A program made the translations under genes and the position numbers. DNA of 64,000 nt. Origin: Bauldia sp965232525. GTDB taxonomy: Bacteria > Pseudomonadota > Alphaproteobacteria > Rhizobiales > Kaistiaceae. Of this stretch, positions 9,232 through 17,584 are shown in pieces; the stretch's first letter is position 1, and each line of letters opens with the position of its first letter. The stretch is from NCBI RefSeq assembly GCF_965232525.1, contig NZ_OZ246980.1, forward strand, positions 310,001 to 374,000, in the 5' to 3' direction. The notes beneath the pieces were generated by a model. It searched no databases, was not told the DNA's origin, and saw only the letters and a list, made by a program, of their open reading frames with translations.

Positions 9232-10551
9232 TCAGGTGGACGGCGAGCGCGCGGGCGCGGGAGCCTCGACGATCTTTGGCCTCGGTTCGCCGGCAGCCAC
9301 CATGCGCTCGGCAAGCCGTTCCCGCAGCCGCTGCCGCACCGACGCCTTGCCACCGGATTCGATCAGATTGTCGAGTTCGGCCGGATCGCTTTCGAGATCG
9401 TAGAGCTGCGACTCCACATAAGTGTCGCTGCCCTTGTCCTTCCAGCCATCGGCCTCAGACGCGATGACTTCGTACTTCCACCGGCGAGTCCTGAGGGCCC
9501 GGCCGACATGGTCTTCGCTGACCTGGATGAAGACGTCGTCATCTCCCTCGTCGCCGTCGAGCCGCCGGGCGAGGACCGAACGTCCCTGCATTGCATCCGG
9601 GACCGGCAACCCGGCCGCGTCGAGCAATGTCGGCGGCAGATCGATAAGGCTGGTCAGACCTTCATATGCGCCGGTTCCGCTAAAGCCCGGACCGTGAAAC
9701 AGGGTCGGGACCCGGATCGACGCTTCATGGCAGGAGCGCTTGTACTCCCGATTGCGGGTCTTGAAGTGGCAACCATGATCGGAGGTAAAGAGGATCACAG
9801 TGTCGTCGAGTTGACTCAGGCTGAAGAGCGCCTCAACCAACCGCCCGAGCGCCTCGTCGAGCCGCGCCACCATGCCCATGTAACCGGCGAAGTGCTGGCG
9901 CGAACTTCCGCCGAGTACCTCCAGGTCCTCCGGCAAGGACAGGCGTTGCAGTATCCGCTCTTCATAGCCGATCGGCGCCGGGTAGCTGTCGCTCTGGTTC
10001 TGGTGATGGGGCTCCAGGAACGACAGGAACAGAAAGAATGGTCGGTCGTGGGGGCGATCAAGATAGCGGATGGCGGCGTCGGTCAGCGCGTCGACGCGAT
10101 AGCCGGGCAGCCGCACCGCCTGATCCTGCTCGTCGTACACAACGGTATCGTAAGCCTGCGACGTGAATTCGAGGATATTGGCGGCAAGCCAGCTCTGATA
10201 TCCGCCGCGCTCGTCGGCCGGCACCGGATCGCGCGAGCCCAGGTGCCACTTGCCGATGTAGGCGGTGTCGAACCCGCCGGCGCCAAAATAGTGGGCTAGC
10301 GTCTTTTCTTGTCGTGGCAGCGGGATGTCGTTGCGGTAGCAACCGGTGGCGGTGGCGTAGCGGCCGGTCTGCAACACCGACCGGGCGGGACCGCACACCG
10401 GCTGGCAGGTGAACGAGTTACGGATGAACGCACCCTCGCTCGCCAGGCGATCGAAGTTGGGCGTGAGGTTCATGGGATTGCCGTGGGCGCCGACCGTGTC
10501 CCAGCGCTGCTGATCGGTGAAGAAGACGATGACATTCGGGTGATTGGGCAT
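9232..10551 (-). CDS. Sulfatase (arylsulfatase/choline-sulfatase type)
   Basis: 439-aa sulfatase of the alkaline phosphatase superfamily, hydrolysing a sulfate ester. The N-terminal metal site IVFFTDQQRWD and the maturation motif CGPARSVLQTGR (about residues 53-64) are present; that Cys would be converted to formylglycine. Further active-site motifs are GKWHLG and TSDHG. No signal peptide is visible, so it appears cytoplasmic and would act on substrate after import. It sits in an operon with two sugar permeases and a binding protein, so the transported compound is probably a sulfated sugar. A separate formylglycine-generating enzyme is not in the window. Confidence 0.93.
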   Translation of the reverse strand: MPNHPNVIVFFTDQQRWDTVGAHGNPMNLTPNFDRLASEGAFIRNSFTCQPVCGPARSVLQTGRYATATGCYRNDIPLPRQEKTLAHYFGAGGFDTAYIGKWHLGSRDPVPADERGGYQSWLAANILEFTSQAYDTVVYDEQDQAVRLPGYRVDALTDAAIRYLDRPHDRPFFLFLSFLEPHHQNQSDSYPAPIGYEERILQRLSLPEDLEVLGGSSRQHFAGYMGMVARLDEALGRLVEALFSLSQLDDTVILFTSDHGCHFKTRNREYKRSCHEASIRVPTLFHGPGFSGTGAYEGLTSLIDLPPTLLDAAGLPVPDAMQGRSVLARRLDGDEGDDDVFIQVSEDHVGRALRTRRWKYEVIASEADGWKDKGSDTYVESQLYDLESDPAELDNLIESGGKASVRQRLRERLAERMVAAGEPRPKIVEAPAPARSPST

Positions 10552-10570
10552 TGCGGTGGTACTTTCGGGA

Positions 10571-11407
10571 TCACTTCATGCCGGTCAGCATCACGCTGCG
10601 GATGAAATAGCGTTGGGTCACGAGGAACAGCAGGAAGCTCGGCAGGAACAGGATGACCCCGCCCGTTGCGGTGAGATTCCACTGAGTGAAGAATTCCTGA
10701 TTGAACAGGGTCAGTCCGGTGGTGATCGGCCGCATGTCAGTCGTGCTGACGACGACCAGCGGCCACAGGAATTCATTGAACTGAAAGACAAAGGTCAACA
10801 GCGCCAGCGTCGCCAGTGGCGCCTTGAGCTGAGGCAGCACCACCGAGAGGAAAATCCTGATCTCGGATGCCCCGTCGACGCGTGCAGCGTCGATCAGTTC
10901 ATCGGGGATCGGCAGGATGAATTGACGCATGAAAAAGATACCGTAGGCGCTCATTGCGAACGGCACGATCAAGCCCTGATACGTGTTGAGCCACCCCATC
11001 TGCGCGGTAAGGATATAGAGGGGCACGAGGCGAATGAAGAAGGGGAGCATCAGGGTCGACAGGGTCGCCACGAACAGGAAGCGTCGGCCGGGAAAATCCA
11101 TCTTGGCAAAAACGTAGCCGATCAGCGGATCGAAGATCAGATGGAGCGCGGTGATCCCGCCGGCGATGATGAAGCTGTTGAGAATGAACCGGGCGAATGG
11201 CGCCCGCTCCCAAATGTCCACATAGTTCGATACCTGCAGAACCTCGGGAAAGATGATCGGGACACCGCCGAAAATGTCCGCGTCGCTCTGCAGGGACAGC
11301 GAGACCATGTAGAAGAACGGAAAGACCGCCAGCAGCACGGCGATCGCCAGCACGGGATAGATAATCGTCTTCCCCAACGGCCCACGCTGATGCGACCCGG
11401 GCGACAT
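10571..11407 (-). CDS. Carbohydrate ABC transporter permease, MalG family
   Basis: 278-aa inner-membrane permease with about six hydrophobic segments, starting with IIYPVLAIAVLLAVFPFFYM. The EAA loop that docks the ATPase is visible as DAARVDGASEIRIFLSVVLP (about residues 175-195). It is the second permease of a CUT1 importer; its ATG overlaps the stop of the MalF-type gene (ATGA), so the two are coupled. It lies 19 nt upstream of the sulfatase gene. Confidence 0.92.
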   Translation of the reverse strand: MSPGSHQRGPLGKTIIYPVLAIAVLLAVFPFFYMVSLSLQSDADIFGGVPIIFPEVLQVSNYVDIWERAPFARFILNSFIIAGGITALHLIFDPLIGYVFAKMDFPGRRFLFVATLSTLMLPFFIRLVPLYILTAQMGWLNTYQGLIVPFAMSAYGIFFMRQFILPIPDELIDAARVDGASEIRIFLSVVLPQLKAPLATLALLTFVFQFNEFLWPLVVVSTTDMRPITTGLTLFNQEFFTQWNLTATGGVILFLPSFLLFLVTQRYFIRSVMLTGMK

Positions 11408-12294
11408 CAGTAGGAGACCTGCCGGTTGAGCAACCTGAACTGAACGAAAGTGACGATCAGGATGACAATGAACATCAGGAACGACTGCGCGGACGCATAG
11501 CCGATGTTAAGTTCCAGAAAGGCCGTCTCGTAGACATGCAGGCTGAACAGGCGGGTGGCATTAGCGGGCCCGCCTCCGGTCAGCAGGTAAGGCGCAGAAA
11601 GGTCCTGCAGATTGCCGATCATCCCGACGACCGCGAGAAACAGTGTCGCCGGCATCAACAGCGGTAGGGTGATCATGAAGAACGTCTGGCGCGGCTGGGC
11701 ACCGTCGATCGTCGCCGCCTCATAGAGCGTCGAGGGGATCCCGAGGATCGCGGCGATATAGATCAGCATCGCATAGCCGACATCCTTCCAGACCGTGATG
11801 GCGATCATCGTCGGTAGGGCGGTGCTCGGCGTGTTGAGCCAGTTCTGGGTCGGCAGCCCCAGAACTATCAGGAGGTTGTTCAGCAAGCCGGTATACGGAT
11901 CGAGAAGGCTCTTCCACATCAGCGCGACAATCACGAACGAGATGATGTAGGGGAAGAAGATGATCGCGCGGATCGCAGCATTGAGTTTCATCGGGCCGCA
12001 AAGAATCGACGCAAGGCCGAGGCCGATAAGCAGCGTGATCGACGTCGTACCGACCGCGTAGATCAGCGTGATCCAAAACGAGTGGCGGACGGTCGGGTCG
12101 GTGAGTGCGGCGGTGTAGTTGGCAAGCCCGGCGAATTCTGACGCACCGATCAGCGGCTGTCCGCGAAACAGGCTCGCCCAGAACTCGATGGCGATCGGAT
12201 AAAAGAAGTAGACCGAGAAGTAGATGATACCCGGGAGCAGCAACATGTAGGCGACCAGCGCGTCACGCGTTCGCCGCCTGCGGAGCCAGGCCAT
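11407..12294 (-). CDS. Carbohydrate ABC transporter permease, MalF family
   Basis: 295-aa inner-membrane permease with about six membrane segments (first one AYMLLLPGIIYFSVYFF). The EAA motif EAATIDGAQPRQTFFMITLP lies about residues 205-225. I start it at the ATG of MAWLRRRR because GGGAG stands 9 nt upstream; a GTG 45 nt earlier extends it but lacks a clear ribosome site. It forms the transmembrane pore together with the MalG-type subunit and receives substrate from the binding protein encoded upstream. Confidence 0.9.
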   Translation of the reverse strand: MAWLRRRRTRDALVAYMLLLPGIIYFSVYFFYPIAIEFWASLFRGQPLIGASEFAGLANYTAALTDPTVRHSFWITLIYAVGTTSITLLIGLGLASILCGPMKLNAAIRAIIFFPYIISFVIVALMWKSLLDPYTGLLNNLLIVLGLPTQNWLNTPSTALPTMIAITVWKDVGYAMLIYIAAILGIPSTLYEAATIDGAQPRQTFFMITLPLLMPATLFLAVVGMIGNLQDLSAPYLLTGGGPANATRLFSLHVYETAFLELNIGYASAQSFLMFIVILIVTFVQFRLLNRQVSY

Positions 12295-12429
12295 CGTCGA
12301 AACTCCCTGCGGCGATCGTCCGAGCGGGACGGTTGTCACTTGAGGCCACCAGCGGCACTAAGGCAGGGGCTGGCGTCGGCCACTTGCCGACGCCGCCCGC
12401 GTTGCAAAGCCTCTACAGGGGCTTTCGGT

Positions 12430-13671
12430 TCACTCAGCCAGGATTTGGTTGGCACGCTCGGCGTATTCGGACAACACCTCCTGCGCCGGCCGATTGTTGT
12501 AGACGGTCTCGTCGATCGCCGTCTTGAGCAACTGCTCGATCTCGGCGCTCTTGCCGGTGAGCCGAAGTTCCGCGGTGATGTCGCGGGCATAATCGAGACA
12601 CGCGCCGTAACGGCCAAGAACATCGTCGTCCAGCACGGCCGGATCCTTCGCCCAGCTCTTGCGCGGCATGGTCATGCCGTTCGCCTTCGACGCAGCGAGT
12701 TCCGCCTCCAGCGAGACGAAGCGCTTCAGCAGTTCCCAGGCCTCATCGGGGTGCTCGGCCGCGGCGGGAATCATCAGGCTGACGCCGCCCGCGAGCGTGG
12801 CTTGCTCCTTTTTGGCCAGCGACGGCGCGATCGCCCAGTTGAGATCGGGATTGCCGGTCCGGATCGGGGTGACGTCCCAGGGACCGGTGATGATCATCGC
12901 GGCACGACCGGCGGTGAACAAGCGTTGCGGCCCCTCGTAGTCGGCGCCGGCGACCGGCAGCGGCGCTGCCTGGTCTTCATGGATAAGGTCAGTCACGAAC
13001 TGAAGCGCTTCAGCCGCCTCCGGGCTGTCGAAAACGACGGTGTTGGTTTCCGGATCATAGTAGTCGGCGCCGTTCTGGAACAACCACGGCCAGTAATAGG
13101 CCGGGACCGGATTGGGGGCGAAGCCGAACCGGCCGCTGCCCGTCGTCGCCTTGGCGACCTCGCGGAACTCCTCCCAGGTGGTCGGTGGCGCGTCATAGCC
13201 GGCTTCAGCGAGAAGATCGACGTTGTAGACGAGTGTGGCGCAGGTCAGGTGAATCTGCACCCCGTAGTAGGAACCGTCGATCATATTGCGATTGACGGCG
13301 AACTCCTGCCAATCATCGGGATAGCCCATCTCGACGCCATCCCGCTCGATGTAGGGGTCAAGCGGCGTGAGCAGACCCTGCTGGGCGAATTCCTGCACCC
13401 AGCCGCCAGGCTCGGCAACCAGATCGGGCGTATTGCCAACGGCCAAGTCGGCGACAAGCTTGGTGCGCATATCGGGCCATTGAAACTTCTCCCACTGCAC
13501 CGTCCAGCCTGGGTGATCGGCCTCGAACTCAGCGATAACGTCTGCATAGGTGTCGTAGGCGTGGCCGGCGTTCCAATAGACCGTCAAGTTCTCCGCCGAA
13601 GCGTGGCCGATGCCGAACGCCAAACCGGCTGCCAGGCAAACAGCCCCGACGGTTTTGTTACTCCTGATCAT
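12430..13671 (-). CDS. Extracellular carbohydrate-binding protein of ABC transporter (SBP family 1)
   Basis: 413-aa periplasmic binding protein. The signal peptide is residues 1 to about 26 (basic MIRSNK, hydrophobic core, cleavage after GHASA). Mature sequence has the family 1 pattern (VAEPGGWVQEFAQQGLLTPL, YGVQIHLTCATLVYN, GRAAMIITGPWD). It captures a sugar, probably a sulfated one judging by the operon, and delivers it to the two permeases. GGGAGGAA precedes the ATG. The palindromic LacI-type operator is 44 nt upstream. Confidence 0.92.
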   Translation of the reverse strand: MIRSNKTVGAVCLAAGLAFGIGHASAENLTVYWNAGHAYDTYADVIAEFEADHPGWTVQWEKFQWPDMRTKLVADLAVGNTPDLVAEPGGWVQEFAQQGLLTPLDPYIERDGVEMGYPDDWQEFAVNRNMIDGSYYGVQIHLTCATLVYNVDLLAEAGYDAPPTTWEEFREVAKATTGSGRFGFAPNPVPAYYWPWLFQNGADYYDPETNTVVFDSPEAAEALQFVTDLIHEDQAAPLPVAGADYEGPQRLFTAGRAAMIITGPWDVTPIRTGNPDLNWAIAPSLAKKEQATLAGGVSLMIPAAAEHPDEAWELLKRFVSLEAELAASKANGMTMPRKSWAKDPAVLDDDVLGRYGACLDYARDITAELRLTGKSAEIEQLLKTAIDETVYNNRPAQEVLSEYAERANQILAE

Positions 13672-13715
13672 CCCGATTCCTCCCTCTGCGTGTTGGTTCT
13701 TGTTCGTTCGAGGTA

Positions 13716-13731
13716 AGTTAATCGATTAACT
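13716..13731. promoter_or_regulatory. Perfect 16-bp palindrome, probable LacI operator
   Basis: AGTTAATCGATTAACT reads the same on both strands and has the central CG typical of LacI-family operators. It lies 44 nt upstream of the binding-protein gene. A weak sigma-70-like pair on the minus strand (TTGCGT at 13743-13738, TAACTT at 13720-13715, spacer 17) would overlap it, so a bound repressor could block the polymerase. I see no second copy in the window. The likely ligand is the LacI protein encoded at 8179-9195; the LacI at 15241 is the alternative. Confidence 0.7.
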
Positions 13732-13958
13732 GACCGTACGCAACGCGAAAATGGGAATTGCGCGCCTTTGGATCATCTGGATTTCGTCGGCCAGGGACGC
13801 GGCTTGAGATGACCGCCTGCGTCGCTGTGGCGTTGCCGTCACCGGACCGCCGGTGTCGATCAGTGTGGGGGGCTGAGCTCGAACGTCGGTCCGAACTCCG
13901 ATGCAGCCGTTTTTCGGCTAAAGTCGTTTCGCGAGCCGCACTGAACCGTGTCGCCCGT

Positions 13959-15143
13959 CTAGTGCGAAACCCGGCGGGCTTCGTAGGCGTCGATCTCCTT
14001 GGCGAAGCGATCCGCTTCCCAGCCTTCGGCGATCGCGGTCGCGAACAGCTCCTGCTGGCTCGGCGGTGCCATGCCCGATGTTGGCGAGTCGTTGTCAAGG
14101 TTGGCCGGAAACGGATAGCCCTCGGCGCCGGCGGCGATGACATTGTCGACGGCCCGATCGGACAAGACGCCCTCGCGCTTCATGGCCGAGACCACCGGAT
14201 AGAGCGCAACCGCCATCCGACCGCGATCGACGACCTCGATCGAGCGGCCGTAGCCTGAACCGATCTGAAGCAAATTTGCGAAGCGGTGGACGTCGCTGGT
14301 CCGGTTCGCGCCCGCAGCGTGGAACACCGCCGGATTGAAGAACACCATATCCCCTTTCTCAAGCGGCAACTGAGCGTAATGCTCTTCGAAGTAAGCTTGG
14401 AAGGGCACCAGGTTGGCGGCGAAGTAGCCGGGCAGGTAGCGCTGTGAATAGGGGAGCAATTTGGTCGGCCCGCTTTCGATCGGCATGTCGTTGTGGGCGA
14501 TGGCTCCCTGCAGCGTCAGAGCGGCCGACAGCCGATGCGCATGCGCCGGGTACTGACGCAATTGGTCGAACGACTGGAAGCCCATATGATAATCGCGATG
14601 TGGCGTTTGCGCCTGGCCGCCGGGGCGCACGACATTCACCTGTGCGGTGACCTGGTAGTAGGGACCGAGCCACGAACGGGCGATCAACGGAATGACGTTG
14701 TTGGCATAGTAGCGGGCAAAGACCTCGGGAGCGGCCACACACATTTTCTCGTGCGCGTTCCAAACCCGGCTGTTGGCCCCAGTCTTGGCAAAGTGGTCAC
14801 CGCCGGTGTTGGTCTCGCGTTCCTTTTCGATGATCGTATCGAGAACGGCCGTCGCATCGTCCATGATCGCCGCGTCGTCGATCGCGTGCTTGAAGACGAC
14901 GATGCCCGGTCCGTCGAGGAAAATCTGCGCCCACTCGGCCATCAACGTGCCGATGGACTGGGGGTCGTCGATCCGGTCCTTGATCGACCGCGCGTCGTAG
15001 ATCGGGATGTCGCGCTCGACAGTGATCGCATTCGGTGCGCCCGACCAGCCGGAGCGGTCGGCTAGAACGGTCTTGAAGTCTTCGAGTGTGCACGACTCTT
15101 CGGAAAGCCAAACGTTTTCCGGTCCGGAAACATGCAAGTTCAT
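13959..15143 (-). CDS. Phytanoyl-CoA dioxygenase (PhyH) family protein
   Basis: 394-aa Fe(II)/2-oxoglutarate-dependent oxygenase of the PhyH group. The metal triad is visible as HRDYH (about residues 220-224) with a distal His in VFHAAGANRTSD about 95 residues later, and Arg in that stretch could bind 2-oxoglutarate. The family hydroxylates small molecules. The ATG with AGGAGAGAACGCC in front is the start; an in-frame upstream extension lacks a ribosome site. It is divergent from a LacI gene (97 nt apart), which probably regulates it, and lies upstream of the sulfatase/ABC operon across a 287-nt gap. Substrate unknown. Confidence 0.85.
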   Translation of the reverse strand: MNLHVSGPENVWLSEESCTLEDFKTVLADRSGWSGAPNAITVERDIPIYDARSIKDRIDDPQSIGTLMAEWAQIFLDGPGIVVFKHAIDDAAIMDDATAVLDTIIEKERETNTGGDHFAKTGANSRVWNAHEKMCVAAPEVFARYYANNVIPLIARSWLGPYYQVTAQVNVVRPGGQAQTPHRDYHMGFQSFDQLRQYPAHAHRLSAALTLQGAIAHNDMPIESGPTKLLPYSQRYLPGYFAANLVPFQAYFEEHYAQLPLEKGDMVFFNPAVFHAAGANRTSDVHRFANLLQIGSGYGRSIEVVDRGRMAVALYPVVSAMKREGVLSDRAVDNVIAAGAEGYPFPANLDNDSPTSGMAPPSQQELFATAIAEGWEADRFAKEIDAYEARRVSH

Positions 15144-15240
15144 GGCGTTCTCTCCTCGATAGCTTGTCTTTGCTGTTAGAGCGAAAGATAGTCTGCTTTG
15201 CCGACCTCCGGACAGATCAGAAGCCATCAAAAATCCATCA

Positions 15241-16254
15241 ATGGCGCACCGTTTTCTTCACAAGGATATCGCCCTACAGGCAGGTGTCGGTATCGCGACG
15301 GTCGATCGCGTTCTCAACGGCCGAGGCGGGGTTCGCCCGCAGACGCAGCGACGCGTTGAGCAGGCGATAGCCGAACTTGAGCGCCAGGAAACACAGATCG
15401 GTCTCACCGGGCGCAAGTTCATCATCGACGTGGTGATCGAAGCGCCGCGCCCGTTCTTCGAGGACGCCCAGACCGCACTGACCGCCAACGCTCCCCTCCT
15501 GCAGCCGGCCGTAATCCGCGCCCGCTACGTCAACGACATCGCAATCACCGACGACCGGTTGGAGGCCATCGGCGCCGATCTCAAGAAACGCGGTAGCCAT
15601 GGGCTGATCCTGATGGCGCGCGACACGGCAAAGACCAACGCGGTGGTCGCTTCGCTGGTCGCCGCCGGGATCCCGGTGGTGGCCTTCGCGACCGACCTGC
15701 CGCTTTCGGCTCGTGTCGCCTATGCGGGGATGGACAATCGCGCGGCCGGCGCAACAGCCGCTTACCTGGCCGGGCAGTGGCTCGGGTCGTCCGACGCATC
15801 GATTCTGGTCACGACACGCAACGCCCGGTTTCGCGGCGAGGAAGAGCGCGAGATCGGTTTCCGGATCGCAATCCGGGAGCGATACGACCATCTCGGCCTG
15901 GTGGAAATTACCCAGGGCGCCGGTGGGCCGCCGCTCGGCCCCCAGGTGGCAACGGCCATCGCGGAAGCGCCGAACCTTCGGGCCGTCTACTCAATCGGAG
16001 GAAGCAACCTGGAGATTCTCGAAGCCTTCGCAAACAGCGGACGGGACATCGCCGTCTATATCGCCCACGACCTCGACGCGGAGAACAGCCGCCTGCTCGA
16101 CGACGGGCGCCTCAATGCGGTTCTGCATCACGATCTCGGCCGCGACATGACCGAGGCGTGCAAGGCCATCATGCGCTACCACCGCGCCCTGCCGGCAGCG
16201 CCCGCACCGTCGCCCAACCCAATCCAGGTCATCACACCGTTCAATCGGCCCTGA
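15241..16254 (+). CDS. LacI-family transcriptional regulator, second copy
   Basis: 337-aa LacI-type regulator with N-terminal HTH DIALQAGVGIATVDRVLNGRG and a periplasmic-binding-like sensor domain. The usual NxxARxL hinge is not evident (AELERQETQIGLTGRK), as in the ATVDRVLN branch of the family whose sensors resemble ribose/inositol-type binding proteins. It is divergently transcribed from the PhyH dioxygenase gene, its most likely target. It is clearly different from the other two LacI proteins in the window. Confidence 0.88.
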   Translation: MAHRFLHKDIALQAGVGIATVDRVLNGRGGVRPQTQRRVEQAIAELERQETQIGLTGRKFIIDVVIEAPRPFFEDAQTALTANAPLLQPAVIRARYVNDIAITDDRLEAIGADLKKRGSHGLILMARDTAKTNAVVASLVAAGIPVVAFATDLPLSARVAYAGMDNRAAGATAAYLAGQWLGSSDASILVTTRNARFRGEEEREIGFRIAIRERYDHLGLVEITQGAGGPPLGPQVATAIAEAPNLRAVYSIGGSNLEILEAFANSGRDIAVYIAHDLDAENSRLLDDGRLNAVLHHDLGRDMTEACKAIMRYHRALPAAPAPSPNPIQVITPFNRP

Positions 16255-16567
16255 CCCAAGCCTTTGTCAAAGTTGTCGGCTCGTGGCAACATGTGCAAGC
16301 GCTTGCAAGGGAGGTGACGATGGCGCACTGGCGGTTGATCAACGCGTCGGTACTTGACGGATCAGGGGCGGCCCCCTTCCTCGCCACCATCGCAATCGAC
16401 GGCGATCGCATAGTCGCGGTCGCCCCGAAGGACACAGGCGATCCCCCGGACGATGCCGCCGCGGAACCGGGCGCTGCGGTTCTCACCGGGCGCATTGTTT
16501 CACCGTCGAACTCGCGAATCAGGCTACGGAACCGGGGAACAAAAACGAGACCCTTCCCTAGGCGGCG
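16255..16567 (+). other. Promoter/leader region between two LacI genes
   Basis: This 313-nt stretch holds no intact gene. It contains a possible promoter (TTGTCA at 16264-16269, CAACAT at 16287-16292, 17-nt spacer), a LacI operator overlapping the expected transcription start, and the broken amidohydrolase N-terminus. It would serve as the promoter and leader for the LacI gene at 16568. Confidence 0.5.
16294..16307. promoter_or_regulatory. LacI operator TGCAAGCGCTTGCA (site 1, lacI promoter)
   Basis: A perfect 14-bp palindrome with central CG, 26 nt upstream of the amidohydrolase remnant and 274 nt before the LacI gene at 16568. It lies just after a candidate -10 element. The same sequence recurs at 18777 and 27369, and variants at 23913 and 24122, all in promoter regions of the inositol block, so this copy probably gives autoregulation of the LacI gene. 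Confidence 0.8.
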
Positions 16568-16571
16568 ATGA
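16320..16571 (+). pseudogene. Amidohydrolase (D-aminoacylase type) N-terminal remnant
   Basis: From the ATG at 16320 the peptide matches the first beta-sandwich strands of N-acyl-D-amino-acid deacylases and related amidohydrolases: LINASVLDGSGAAPFLATIAIDGDRIVAVAP, here cited in parts LINASVLDGSG and IAIDGDRIVAV, then GRIVSPSN where the family has GxxVxPGFIDxHTH. The metal-binding HxH never appears; the frame runs on into basic nonsense and ends overlapping the LacI start. More than 80 per cent of the gene is missing. It is a decayed gene whose promoter and operator survive and now serve LacI. Confidence 0.65.
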
Positions 16572-17584
16572 AGAAGCCCAGGATCACCGCGCGAGAAGTC
16601 GCTTCGGCAGCGGGCGTGTCAGTGTCTGCCGTGTCGCGGGCCTTCACCGAGGGCGCGAGCATCTCGCCGCGTACCCGAAAGAAGGTGCTTAAGGCGGCGG
16701 AGACTCTGAGCTACACGCCGAACGTCCTGGCTCGCAGCCTGATGACGCAGCGGTCGCGGTTGATCGGGATCGTCTCCACCAACTTCCGCAATCCGGCGTT
16801 CATGGAGATCTTCGACCGATTCACCATGGCGCTCCAGGAGCGGCGGCTTCGGCCTTTGATCTTCAACCTGTCGGCTTCGACCAACTATGACGACGCACTG
16901 GAGCTCCTGCTCCAATATCGGGCGGACGGGGTGATAGTTGCGTCATCGACACTGCCGCAGGCCTTTTTCAACGCACTGGAGAAGTCCGACATTCCGGCGG
17001 TTGTCGCTTTCGGACGAAGCCTGACGCCGGGATCGATCGGCTCGGTTGCCGCGGACAACGCCGATGGCGGGGCCGTCGCTGCCCGCATGTTGCACGAACG
17101 CGGCTACCAGAAGATCGGTTTCGTTGGTGGTCCGCGCAACGCCACGACCACCATCGACCGTCGCCGTGGATTTCTCGAAGTGATCGAGAGGAACGGACTG
17201 AGTTGCGTTGAGACCTTCGCCGATCGTTACGCTCACTCGGCCGGAATGAAGGCGGCGGAATCGCTGCTGAGCAAGCATAACGATCTTGAAGCGCTTTTTT
17301 GCGGTGACGATATCGTCGCCATGGGCGCGGCCGACGTCATCCGGTCCAAAGGCAAACGTATTCCCGACGATATCGGTCTGATCGGCTTCAACGATATCTC
17401 GATGGCGCGCTGGCCGGCCTATGACCTCACCACCATCCGGCAGCCGTTCGAGGACATCGTCGAAAATGCCGTCGCCATGATCGACGATCAAATCGACGGT
17501 GAGGGAGGCGCGGCACAGATCCGGCTGTTTGCGTGTAAGGCTGTCGTGCGTGGAACACTTCGGTCGACTAAAGAGACGTCTTAG
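16568..17584 (+). CDS. LacI-family repressor of the cyclitol (inositol) regulon
   Basis: 338-aa LacI/GalR regulator: HTH at residues 6-27 (TAREVASAAGVSVSAVSRAF), hinge helix YTPNVLARSLMTQRS near 50-64, and a complete sensor domain. The hinge and HTH are of the PurR/GntR-LacI type that bind palindromes with a central CG. It sits beside, and probably reads, the TGCAAGCGCTTGCA operators found at its own promoter and at four further inositol-region sites. Its 3' end overlaps the convergent Gfo/Idh gene by 17 nt. The effector is likely a cyclitol or a catabolic intermediate; this is inference from location. Confidence 0.92.
   Translation: MKKPRITAREVASAAGVSVSAVSRAFTEGASISPRTRKKVLKAAETLSYTPNVLARSLMTQRSRLIGIVSTNFRNPAFMEIFDRFTMALQERRLRPLIFNLSASTNYDDALELLLQYRADGVIVASSTLPQAFFNALEKSDIPAVVAFGRSLTPGSIGSVAADNADGGAVAARMLHERGYQKIGFVGGPRNATTTIDRRRGFLEVIERNGLSCVETFADRYAHSAGMKAAESLLSKHNDLEALFCGDDIVAMGAADVIRSKGKRIPDDIGLIGFNDISMARWPAYDLTTIRQPFEDIVENAVAMIDDQIDGEGGAAQIRLFACKAVVRGTLRSTKETS

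Noticed and set aside
8554..10299. Plus-strand frame of 581 codons opposite LacI and sulfatase
   Set aside because: Shadow of two genes with clear catalytic and HTH motifs on the minus strand.
13905..13919. Hairpin AGCCG-TTTTT-CGGCT downstream of the PhyH gene as a terminator
   Set aside because: The stem is only 5 bp and no T-run follows on the coding strand.
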